A stretch of 7,797 nucleotides of DNA from JBCCZC01 sp039188505 (GTDB taxonomy: Bacteria > Pseudomonadota > Gammaproteobacteria > Xanthomonadales > SZUA-38), in contig JBCCZC010000267.1 in the NCBI GenBank assembly GCA_039188505.1, positions 1 through 7,797 of the forward strand, given 5' to 3'. How positions within the stretch are numbered: position 1 is the stretch's first letter; each line of letters begins with the position of its first letter. The notes beneath the pieces are model-generated. The model was given only the letters and a program-made list of their open reading frames with translations. It did no database searches and was not told where the DNA came from. Positions 1 to 6,024 of this stretch are shown here, piece after piece. Made by a program: the position numbers and the translations under genes.

Positions 1-1
1 C

Positions 2-1276
2 CTGCTGGGCATCTTCTACGCGCTGCCCTGGCTGAACTGGGGCGGTCGCCAGATGGTCCTTTTCGACCTGCCGGCACGGAAGTTCTACGTCTTCGGATTC
101 ACCTTCTGGCCCCAGGATTTCATCCTGCTCACGGGTCTGCTCATCATCGCGGCCCTGTCGCTGTTCTTCTTCACGGCGCTCGCCGGGCGGCTCTGGTGCG
201 GCTATGCGTGCCCGCAGACGGTCTGGACCGAGGTGTTCTTCGTGCTGGAGCGCTGGGCCGAGGGCGATGCGCGCAAGCGCAAGAAGCTCGCAGCGGCGCC
301 CTGGAGCGCCGAGAAGGTTCGCCGCAAGGCCACCAAGCAGTTCCTGTTCATCACCTTCGCGCTCTGGACGGGCCTCACCTTCGTCGGCTTCTTCTCGCCC
401 ATGCGCGAGCTGGTCCCCACCGCCTTCAGCTTCCAGCTGGGCGGCTGGGAAACCTTCTGGATTCTCTTCTACGGCCTGGCGACTTACGGCAACGCGGGCT
501 ATCTGCGCGAGCAGGTGTGCAAGTACATGTGCCCGTATGCCCGCTTCCAGGGCGCCATGTTCGACCGCGACACGCTGATCATCGCCTATGACAACAATCG
601 CGGCGAGCCGCGGGGCGCGCGCTCGCGGAAGGTGGCTCGCGAGGACACCGACAAGGGCGACTGCATCGACTGCAAGCTCTGCGTACAGGTCTGCCCGACG
701 GGCATCGATATCCGCGACGGGCTTCAGTACGAGTGCATTGCGTGCGGCGCGTGCATCGACGCGTGCGACTCGATCATGGACAAGATGGAGTATCCGCGCG
801 GCCTGGTGCGCTACACCTCACAGAATGCGGTGGACCAGGAGGAGACGCACGTCGTCCGCCCGCGCATGTTCTGGTATGCCGGACTTCTGACGGTCCTGGT
901 CGTCATCTGGGGCATCACCGTCTTCAACCGCCCCGAGCTCATCATGGACGTGCTGCGCGATCGCAACACGCTCTACCGGGTCGCCTCGCCGACGACGATC
1001 GAGAACAGCTACACCCTGCGCATCTCCAACCGGACCGAGGCGGATCAGACCTTCCTCGTCTCGGTCGAGGGCGTCGACGGGGCGGCCGTGGTTGGAGCCG
1101 GCAGCGTCGATGTCGGGCCCGGCGAGGTCGGTTCCCTGCCGACGACCATCGAGGTGCCCTCGAGCGCCATGCGCGGTCCAACGGACATCGTGATCACCCT
1201 GACCGCCGAGAGCGACCCGGAGCTGACCATCTCCCGGGAGAGCCGCTTCTTCGGTCCACTGGGCACCGGCCGATGA
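2..1276 (+). CDS. ccoG: Cytochrome c oxidase accessory protein CcoG (FixG), N-terminus missing
   Basis: Inner-membrane iron-sulfur protein of the cbb3 oxidase assembly locus; the family is thought to take part in copper reduction or handling for the oxidase. The frame is open from base 2 to the left edge, giving 424 residues of fragment; full-length relatives are somewhat longer, so I estimate that roughly 40-60 N-terminal residues are lost. Seen in the fragment: a family-typical entry (LPWLNWGGRQ), membrane segments, the CGYACPQ motif (Cys66, Cys70), VCKYMCPYARFQ (Cys173, Cys177), and two ferredoxin-type clusters CxxCxxCxxxCP (221-231) and CxxCxxCxxxCD (245-255) that should bind two [4Fe-4S] centres. 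A further membrane segment lies near 290-305. The last 110 or so residues match the Ig-like FixG C-terminal domain, ending in a typical SRFFGP. The stop overlaps the ccoH start by four bases. Identity is very secure; the true start lies outside the window. Confidence 0.96.
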   Translation: MLGIFYALPWLNWGGRQMVLFDLPARKFYVFGFTFWPQDFILLTGLLIIAALSLFFFTALAGRLWCGYACPQTVWTEVFFVLERWAEGDARKRKKLAAAPWSAEKVRRKATKQFLFITFALWTGLTFVGFFSPMRELVPTAFSFQLGGWETFWILFYGLATYGNAGYLREQVCKYMCPYARFQGAMFDRDTLIIAYDNNRGEPRGARSRKVAREDTDKGDCIDCKLCVQVCPTGIDIRDGLQYECIACGACIDACDSIMDKMEYPRGLVRYTSQNAVDQEETHVVRPRMFWYAGLLTVLVVIWGITVFNRPELIMDVLRDRNTLYRVASPTTIENSYTLRISNRTEADQTFLVSVEGVDGAAVVGAGSVDVGPGEVGSLPTTIEVPSSAMRGPTDIVITLTAESDPELTISRESRFFGPLGTGR

Positions 1277-1764
1277 CCAACGACGCCCGGCCCTGGTTCG
1301 CCCAGCCGCTCGTGTGGGCGGTGCTCTCACCGCTGATCGTGGTGGTGATCGCCTGCGTCTGGCTCGTTGCGCGGACCATCGATATCGGCGGCGTCGACGC
1401 TCTGCCGGGGGAATACGAGAAAACGGGCAAGGTCATCGCCCTGGACGCCGCCGCGCTCGAGCGCTCGCAGGCCCTCGCCCCCCGAGCTACGGGCACGATC
1501 GATACGGTCGCCGGGGAGCTGCGGCTCACGATCGACAGCAGCGATCTGCCCACGGCGCTTGCGGCTCGGCTCGTGCACAGCACCCTGCCCGAACGGGATG
1601 TCGAGGTGTCGCTGGCCTGGACCGGCGATGGGTTCGAGGCCGCGTTGCCGCCCGCCCTGCCCGACCGCGGCGAGCTGCATGTCTTCCCCGATGACCGCGC
1701 CTGGCGGCTCGTGGCTCCGCTGCGGCAGGATGCGCCGCTCGTCTTCCGGGCGTCTCGCCGATGA
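1273..1764 (+). CDS. ccoH: CcoH/FixH family cbb3 oxidase assembly protein
   Basis: Membrane-anchored periplasmic protein of the FixH family, which interacts with cbb3 oxidase and is needed for its stability and assembly. The 163-residue product has a short cytoplasmic start, one transmembrane helix at about 13-33 and a periplasmic domain. FixH hallmarks visible are a form of the 'YYKKGKAIN' signature (here EYEKTGKVIAL, 48-58), the LVHSTLPERDVEVSL stretch that corresponds to the family's HPT..RD.. segment, and a WRL near the C-terminus. It is divergent at the sequence level, so position between ccoG and ccoI supports the call. The chosen ATG forms an ATGA overlap with the ccoG stop. No good Shine-Dalgarno precedes it, which fits translational coupling. 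The reading frame extends upstream into ccoG, but that part is a shadow of ccoG. Confidence 0.9.
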   Translation: MTNDARPWFAQPLVWAVLSPLIVVVIACVWLVARTIDIGGVDALPGEYEKTGKVIALDAAALERSQALAPRATGTIDTVAGELRLTIDSSDLPTALAARLVHSTLPERDVEVSLAWTGDGFEAALPPALPDRGELHVFPDDRAWRLVAPLRQDAPLVFRASRR

Positions 1765-4181
1765 CGCGCTGTTTCCATTGCCACGAACCGGTTCCCGAGG
1801 GAATCGACATCACCGTGGAGATCGCAGGCGAGCCGCGGGCCATGTGCTGCCAGGGGTGCGCGGCGGTCGCCGGGCTCATCAGCACCAGCGGCCTCGCGCA
1901 GTTCTACAAGCTGCGCACGGAACCGGCCGACAAGCCGGACGAGAACAGCCGGCGCTGGGACGTCTTCGACCGGGAGCAGATCCGGGACGCCGTCACCGAT
2001 CCGCTACCGGACGGCAGTCGCGAGCTCCTCTGCGCCGTACCGAACGTCAAGTGCGCCGCCTGCAGCTGGTTGATCGAGTCGGTCCTCGGCGACCTGCCCG
2101 GTGTCGTCGAGCTGAGCGTCAACCCGGCCACGGCCCGTCTGCGAGCGGTCTACCGGGATCCGCTTGCGCTATCGGAATTTCTGGCCCGGCTCGACTCGCT
2201 GGGCTATCGCCCGCAACCGCTGACGCCCGACGCCGTGCTCTCCGCCCAGCGGGCCGAGCGTTCGAGCGCCCTGCGCCGCATCGTGGTCGCGGGCCTCGGC
2301 ATGATGCAGGTGATGATGTACGCCATCGCCCTCTATGCCGGCTACTTCGAAGGCATGGACAACGCCACCCGGGACTTCTTCCGACTCTTCTCGGCTATCG
2401 TGGCCACACCGGTCGTCTGGTACGCCGGATGGCCGTTCTTCGCCGGCGCCTGGCGTGGCCTTCGCACGCTGCGTCCAGGCATGGATCTGCCGGTGTCTCT
2501 GGCCATCGGCGGCGCCTACCTCGCCAGCGCCTGGAACACTTTCACCGGCGGGCGCGAGGTCTACTTCGACTCCGCCGTCATGTTCATCTTCTTCCTATCC
2601 CTCGCTCGCTGGGTCGAGATGCGCTTGCGCCATCAGGCCTTTGAGCTTGGCTACGCTGCCGGCGAGGAGCTGCCGCAGCATGCGCTCCGTTGGACCGGCG
2701 AGCGATGGGAGCCCGTGGCCTTGGCAGAGCTCACCCCCGGTGACCGGATTCGCGTCGCTGCCGGCGAAACCGTGCCGGCTGACGGCGTCCTGCTCGCCGC
2801 GGCGGCCCAGGTCGACGAGTCCCTGCTGACGGGTGAGTCGCGCCCCGTGCCGAAACACCATGGCGATGAACTGATCGCGGGCAGTCTGCTGCTCGACGAA
2901 ACCATCGAGCTCGAACTCGTCAGAACCGGGCGGGACACCCTGCTGTCGTCGATCCGACGTCTCCTCGAGCGTGCCCGGGCGACCCGACCAAGGCAGCTGG
3001 CTGCAGCCGATCGTCTCGCCGGATTCCTCGTCATCGGAATCCTCGTCGTGGCCGGCGCGACGGCCGTCTTCTGGTCTCAGGTCGCGCCGGAACGCGCCTT
3101 CGAGATCGCGCTGGCTGTCCTGGTCATCACCTGCCCCTGTGCCCTGAGCCTCGCCACGCCGTCCGCGCTGTCCGCGGCAACGACTGCCCTCCTGCGCCGC
3201 GGCATCCTCGTGGTGAACACGTCTGCGCTGGAAACGCTGGCGCGGGTTTCCCGGGTCTTTCTCGACAAGACCGGCACGCTGACCACCGGGGAGATGTCCG
3301 TCTTTCGGTGCGACCTCGAGCCGGGCACCGACATCGACGAGACCGAAGCGCACGCGATCGCCGCAGCCCTCGAGCGCGGCTTCAGCCATCCCATCGCCGC
3401 TGCCTTCCGTCCCTTCGACGACCAGCGTGAAACGGGGCGCGTCAGAAACGAGCCGGGTCAGGGTATCGAGGGCACGGTCGACGGCACGAAGTGGCGCCTC
3501 GGACGCGCCGGCTTTGCCTGCTGGCAGGCCTCCCAATCGATGATCGACGACGCCCAGGGGATCGTGGTGCTCGCCAACGAGCAAGGTCCCGTGGCGCGTT
3601 TCGAGTTCACGGAAACCCCGCGCGCGGACGCCGACCAGACGCTGCGCGCCCTGGATGTGCCCGTAACGCTGCTCAGTGGTGACGCGCCGGAGCCCGTGAA
3701 CGCTCTGGCCCGTCAGCTGGGCATCGACGAGGCGTTCGACCGGCAATCACCGGCGGACAAGCTCCTGCGCGTGCGCAAGGCGCAGGACGAAGGCGGCACC
3801 GTCGCCATGGTTGGCGACGGCTCGAACGACGCGCCCGTGCTCGCAGGCGCCGACGTCTCGATCGCGCTCGGCAAGGGCAGCGCAATGGCCGGGCGTCAAG
3901 CCGACGTGCTGCTGCTCGGCGAGCGCCTGGGCGCCGTCGCCGAGGCCATCGACACAGCCCGGCAGACGCGCCGCGTCGTGCGCCAGAATCTGACCTGGGC
4001 GCTCGGCTACAACCTGCTCGCCGTACCCGCTGCCGCCGCCGGCCTGATCCCACCGTGGGCCGCCGCGATCGGCATGTCGCTGAGTTCACTGTTCGTCGTT
4101 CTCAACAGCCTCCGCCTCAGTCGGCGCTCGCAAGAGGACGCCACCGCATCAACCTCCACACGCTTCGCGGAGGCGACGTGA
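1761..4181 (+). CDS. ccoI: Copper-transporting P1B-type ATPase CcoI (FixI)
   Basis: Copper-exporting ATPase that delivers Cu to the periplasmic side for the CuB centre of cbb3 oxidase. It has 806 residues, normal for CcoI. Domains in order: an N-terminal Cys-rich metal-binding domain (C4xxC7 and C29-C30-xx-C33); a heavy-metal-associated domain with CAAC at 98-101; membrane helices at about 171-195, 208-230, 241-260 and 268-285; the actuator loop with TGES at 357-360; two helices (about 418-437 and 447-470), the second carrying the ion-binding CPC at 458-460; the phosphorylation motif DKTGT with Asp502; the P1B-specific HP at 543-544; the hinge GDGSNDAP at 685-692; and two final helices (about 744-785). 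All catalytic and metal residues are present. Ser in GDGxND, where Ile is most usual, is a mild variation. The start overlaps the ccoH stop (ATGA) and the stop overlaps the ccoS start (GTGA). Confidence 0.97.
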   Translation: MTRCFHCHEPVPEGIDITVEIAGEPRAMCCQGCAAVAGLISTSGLAQFYKLRTEPADKPDENSRRWDVFDREQIRDAVTDPLPDGSRELLCAVPNVKCAACSWLIESVLGDLPGVVELSVNPATARLRAVYRDPLALSEFLARLDSLGYRPQPLTPDAVLSAQRAERSSALRRIVVAGLGMMQVMMYAIALYAGYFEGMDNATRDFFRLFSAIVATPVVWYAGWPFFAGAWRGLRTLRPGMDLPVSLAIGGAYLASAWNTFTGGREVYFDSAVMFIFFLSLARWVEMRLRHQAFELGYAAGEELPQHALRWTGERWEPVALAELTPGDRIRVAAGETVPADGVLLAAAAQVDESLLTGESRPVPKHHGDELIAGSLLLDETIELELVRTGRDTLLSSIRRLLERARATRPRQLAAADRLAGFLVIGILVVAGATAVFWSQVAPERAFEIALAVLVITCPCALSLATPSALSAATTALLRRGILVVNTSALETLARVSRVFLDKTGTLTTGEMSVFRCDLEPGTDIDETEAHAIAAALERGFSHPIAAAFRPFDDQRETGRVRNEPGQGIEGTVDGTKWRLGRAGFACWQASQSMIDDAQGIVVLANEQGPVARFEFTETPRADADQTLRALDVPVTLLSGDAPEPVNALARQLGIDEAFDRQSPADKLLRVRKAQDEGGTVAMVGDGSNDAPVLAGADVSIALGKGSAMAGRQADVLLLGERLGAVAEAIDTARQTRRVVRQNLTWALGYNLLAVPAAAAGLIPPWAAAIGMSLSSLFVVLNSLRLSRRSQEDATASTSTRFAEAT

Positions 4182-4357
4182 GCATCCTGCTTGTCATGAT
4201 TCCCCTCTCGATCGCGCTCCTGGCAACGGCGGTCGGCATCTTCTTCTGGGCCGTTCGCCGCGGTCAATTCGACGATCTGGAAACACCCGCCTGGAGAGTC
4301 GTGCTCGATGACGATTCCCGTCCGCCGCAGACGATCGATGGCGGAGAAGACCGGTGA
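4178..4357 (+). CDS. ccoS: CcoS/FixS cbb3 oxidase maturation protein
   Basis: Small inner-membrane protein required for insertion of cofactors (haem b and CuB) into cbb3 oxidase. The 59-residue product has one N-terminal helix (about 3-26) followed by RRGQFDDLETPAWRVVLDDD, which is the diagnostic CcoS signature (R.GQ.DDL..PA.R.L.DD). I chose the GTG at 4178 because it gives the standard length, begins directly at the helix, overlaps the ccoI stop as GTGA, and is preceded by GGAGG at 4169-4173. The same frame stays open upstream to an ATG at 4055, but those extra 41 residues lie inside ccoI and do not resemble CcoS. Confidence 0.95.
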   Translation: MSILLVMIPLSIALLATAVGIFFWAVRRGQFDDLETPAWRVVLDDDSRPPQTIDGGEDR

Positions 4358-5217
4358 ACGAAGCCCTTCCCATTCTCGCCGCGCTTTATGCCGGTCTGGC
4401 GGGCTCGATGCACTGCGTGAGCATGTGCGGCGGCATCGCGGCCCTTGGCGGCATGGGCAGCCAACGCCCCCTCTCCCATGTGTCCCTGTTCAACGCCGGA
4501 CGCATCCTCTCCTACATGCTCGCGGGCGGCGTCGGTGCCTGGCTCGTCTCCGTGGGTTTCGAATTCGCCCCGTCGCGCACCGCGCGGATCGGCGTGGCGT
4601 TTCTGACCGGCGGCGTGCTCGCGGCCATCGGGCTGTATTTCGCCTTCGGCCTGCGGCTCTTTAGCGCCCTCGAATCGCTGGGGGCTCGTTTCTGGACTCG
4701 GCTGTCGCCGCTGGTCAGCAAGCTGCTCCCCATCCGCCACCCGGTCCAAGCACTGGCGCTCGGCGGACTCTGGGGCTGGCTGCCCTGCGGCCTCTTCTAC
4801 GTCACCCTGCCGCTGGCCTGGTCGACCGGCAGCGCCGAAACCGGTGCGCTGGTGATGGCCATGTTCGGGCTCGGCACAGCGCCTGCCATGATCGGCGTAG
4901 GTCTCGGCGGCGGCGGCGTACGCGCCGCCCTCCGTCGGCCTGCGGTGCGGCGTGCGGCCGGCGTCACCATGATCGCCTTCGGCGCCTTGATGGCCGCCAG
5001 CCCCTGGCTCTTTGGCCACGGTGGCTCGGCCGGCCATCACGACCATGCCGAGATGGCTTCCACCCTGACCATCGGAGGACTGAATGATGCTGATGGAACT
5101 GCTTTTCGGTACGTCTGCGGGGATCCTGACCGTCTTCGTGATCAGTTTTACGATCTTCATCGGAGTCTGGTTCGCGTGGATCTTCCTGAAGAAGTCGGCG
5201 GAACCGGCGACGAGTGA
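4354..5217 (+). CDS. TauE/SafE-like membrane protein (DsbD_2/UreH_2-type domain) of the cco cluster
   Basis: Polytopic inner-membrane protein of the type that commonly follows ccoS; it is often annotated as a sulfite exporter, but its place in cco operons suggests a metal or redox role in oxidase assembly. GTG start, overlapping the ccoS stop (GTGA), with GGAGAAG at 4343-4349 upstream. Family marks seen: GSMHCVSMCGG (17-27, His20, Cys21 and Cys25), NAGR (47-50), GWLPCGLFY (141-149, Cys145) and FGLGTAPAM (171-179). About six membrane segments lie between 5 and 220. After the last helix comes a His-rich stretch (GHGGSAGHHDHAEM, 221-234). Residues 244-287 are encoded inside the next gene in another frame and resemble no part of the family, so the real C-terminus may be nearer residue 235-243; either a long overlap or a frameshift is possible. 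Family assignment is firm; the substrate is unknown and the 3' end uncertain. Confidence 0.85.
   Translation: MNEALPILAALYAGLAGSMHCVSMCGGIAALGGMGSQRPLSHVSLFNAGRILSYMLAGGVGAWLVSVGFEFAPSRTARIGVAFLTGGVLAAIGLYFAFGLRLFSALESLGARFWTRLSPLVSKLLPIRHPVQALALGGLWGWLPCGLFYVTLPLAWSTGSAETGALVMAMFGLGTAPAMIGVGLGGGGVRAALRRPAVRRAAGVTMIAFGALMAASPWLFGHGGSAGHHDHAEMASTLTIGGLNDADGTAFRYVCGDPDRLRDQFYDLHRSLVRVDLPEEVGGTGDE
5074..5078 (+). promoter_or_regulatory. Ribosome binding site for the DUF3149 gene
   Basis: GGAGG lies 5 bases before the ATG at 5084 and 8 bases before the second ATG at 5087. It is one of the best Shine-Dalgarno matches in the window and marks independent initiation here, even though the SafE-like frame is still open. 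The spacing slightly favours 5087. Confidence 0.7.
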
Positions 5218-5266
5218 AGACCTTACGGCCGGCGACGCCGGTTCCGCCGGCGATTCCGGGGGCTAG
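5084..5266 (+). CDS. DUF3149-type single-pass small membrane protein
   Basis: A 60-residue protein of unknown function. The N-terminus ELLFGTSAGILTVFVISFTIF is a good match to what I know of DUF3149 (short proteins starting with LLFGT..G+L and then one helix). One transmembrane helix spans about 12-35, ending in a Lys-Lys stop-transfer, followed by an acidic, Gly/Ala/Ser-rich tail (39-60). ATG codons at 5084, 5087 and 5093 are all possible starts; the GGAGG at 5074-5078 supports the first two. The gene overlaps 134 bases of the SafE-like frame. Its position at the end of the cco operon and its build (like CcoS or CcoQ: tiny, single helix) hint at a link to the oxidase, but that is inference only. 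Confidence 0.8.
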   Translation: MMLMELLFGTSAGILTVFVISFTIFIGVWFAWIFLKKSAEPATSEDLTAGDAGSAGDSGG

Positions 5267-5294
5267 GCGGTCCCATCGTCCTGGCGACATCGGT

Positions 5295-5300
5295 TATCCT
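5295..5300 (+). promoter_or_regulatory. Possible -10 element for the universal stress protein gene
   Basis: TATCCT matches 4 of 6 bases of the sigma-70 -10 consensus and lies about 55 bases upstream of the uspA-like start, in the short gap after the DUF3149 gene. No convincing -35 element is visible at 16-18 bases upstream. The gene might instead be read from the cco operon, so this is only a weak candidate. Confidence 0.22.
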
Positions 5301-5305
5301 TGGGG

Positions 5306-5340
5306 CTTGCCGATCCGCCGCAAGAGCGGGCCCTTTTGCG
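5306..5340 (+). promoter_or_regulatory. Leader hairpins with mutually exclusive pairings before the Usp gene
   Basis: CTTGC (5306-5310) can pair with GCAAG (5320-5324). The latter is also part of CGCAAGAG (5319-5326), which can pair with CTTTTGCG (5333-5340) through one G-U pair and a 6-base loop. The second hairpin ends four bases before the ribosome binding site. The two stems exclude each other, so a switching leader is conceivable, but in GC-rich DNA such pairings also occur by chance. Confidence 0.25.
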
Positions 5341-5343
5341 CAT

Positions 5344-5348
5344 GAGGA
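5344..5348 (+). promoter_or_regulatory. Ribosome binding site deciding the Usp start
   Basis: GAGGA with GAGG ending 8 bases before the ATG at 5356. This spacing supports ATG 5356 over the TTG at 5353. Confidence 0.6.
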
Positions 5349-5355
5349 CGAGTTG

Positions 5356-5790
5356 ATGTCTGATCTGATCATAGTCGCCCTGGACGGGAGCGAATCCAGC
5401 CTCCGTGCTCTGGACACCGCCATCGAGCTGGCCGCGCCGCTGGCCAAGACCCTGGTCCTCGTTCACGTGATCGACTGGTCGCCGTTCGTCATCGAAACCT
5501 TCGAGGAAAACGAGCACCGCGGTGCCATCCGCAAGAACCAGGTCGAACGCGCAACCACCGAGGTCGTCGCTCCAGCCGAGGAGCGCGCCGCCGCGGCCGG
5601 CGTGACCGCTCAGCAGGAAATCCTCTTCGGCGCCCCGGCCGAGGAAATCGTCAAGCAGGCCGAGGCGAAGGCGGCCAGCGCCATCATCATCGGACGCACC
5701 GGGCGCAGCAGGCTCGAGCGAATGATGTACGGCAGCATCGCCAACAAGATCATCCAGATCTCCGAGGTCCCGGTCGTCGTCGTACCCTGA
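5356..5790 (+). CDS. Universal stress protein, UspA family
   Basis: Single-domain cytoplasmic universal stress protein of 144 residues, the normal family length; members bind ATP and act in stress survival, and several are induced by oxygen shortage or growth arrest. Seen: the first beta strand with VALDGSESS (7-15, conserved Asp10), a second strand LVLVHVID, and the ATP-binding signature G-x2-G-x9-G-S (Gly113, Gly116, Gly126-Ser127) followed by a final hydrophobic strand VPVVVVP. The intact glycine motif places it with the ATP-binding type rather than the UspA type that lacks it. Start ATG 5356 is chosen from the ribosome binding site at 5344-5348. It sits 89 bases after the DUF3149 stop and is co-oriented with the cco operon, so read-through is possible. 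A separate, oxygen-responsive role next to cbb3 genes is inference. Confidence 0.93.
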   Translation: MSDLIIVALDGSESSLRALDTAIELAAPLAKTLVLVHVIDWSPFVIETFEENEHRGAIRKNQVERATTEVVAPAEERAAAAGVTAQQEILFGAPAEEIVKQAEAKAASAIIIGRTGRSRLERMMYGSIANKIIQISEVPVVVVP

Positions 5791-6024
5791 CCACCGGCCG
5801 CCGTGCTGCTTCAGCTAGCCGGATTCCTTGGCTTCTCCGATGACCGAAAAATCGCAGGATTGTCCGATCTCTCCGGCCCGGCCGTGGGGAGAGCGCGATC
5901 CGCGGTGCGCCGCGTCGGCGGCCGCGAGCATCCGGCGACGGCGCCCGGCCTTCGAAGGTAGCGCCGGCACGCTGGATCGAGTGACATCGGTTTCTGGCAG
6001 CGCGAACCTGGCGCAGCGCCGCGG
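5791..6024. other. Gap of about 230 bases between convergent genes
   Basis: This stretch lies between the 3' ends of the Usp gene and the GGDEF gene. The open frames in it look like random high-GC translation (Arg/Ala/Pro-rich, no domain, no ribosome binding site). It contains several inverted repeats but no classical stem followed by a T-run on either strand. It probably holds the transcription ends of both genes. Confidence 0.6.
5932..5967. repeat. Complex inverted repeat between convergent genes, possible two-way terminator
   Basis: CCGGCG (5932-5937) pairs with CGCCGG (5962-5967); alternatively GGCGC (5940-5944) pairs with GCGCC (5961-5965). Both enclose a perfect 10-base palindrome CCTTCGAAGG (5949-5958). 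The nested structure sits between two converging genes, where a bidirectional terminator or a REP-like element would be expected. There is no T-run, so factor-independent termination is not assured. Confidence 0.3.

Noticed and set aside
2595..3746. 383-codon open frame on the minus strand inside ccoI
   Set aside because: It lies fully antisense to catalytic motifs of CcoI; its translation is Gly/Arg-rich without any domain, a typical high-GC shadow.
4055..4177. N-terminal extension of ccoS to the ATG at 4055
   Set aside because: It would add 41 residues encoded inside ccoI that do not resemble CcoS; the GTG at 4178 gives the usual protein length and an overlap like the other junctions.
4264..5160. 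298-codon minus-strand frame opposite the SafE-like gene
   Set aside because: Hydrophilic, low-complexity antisense of membrane helices; the plus-strand frame carries recognisable family motifs.
5353..5376. TTGAT-N4-GATCT near the Usp start as an Fnr/Anr box
   Set aside because: The right half does not match ATCAA and the site lies across the start codon, so it is not a credible regulator site.
5805..5815. GCTG-CTT-CAGC as terminator of the Usp gene
   Set aside because: Only a 4-base stem and no T-run after it.
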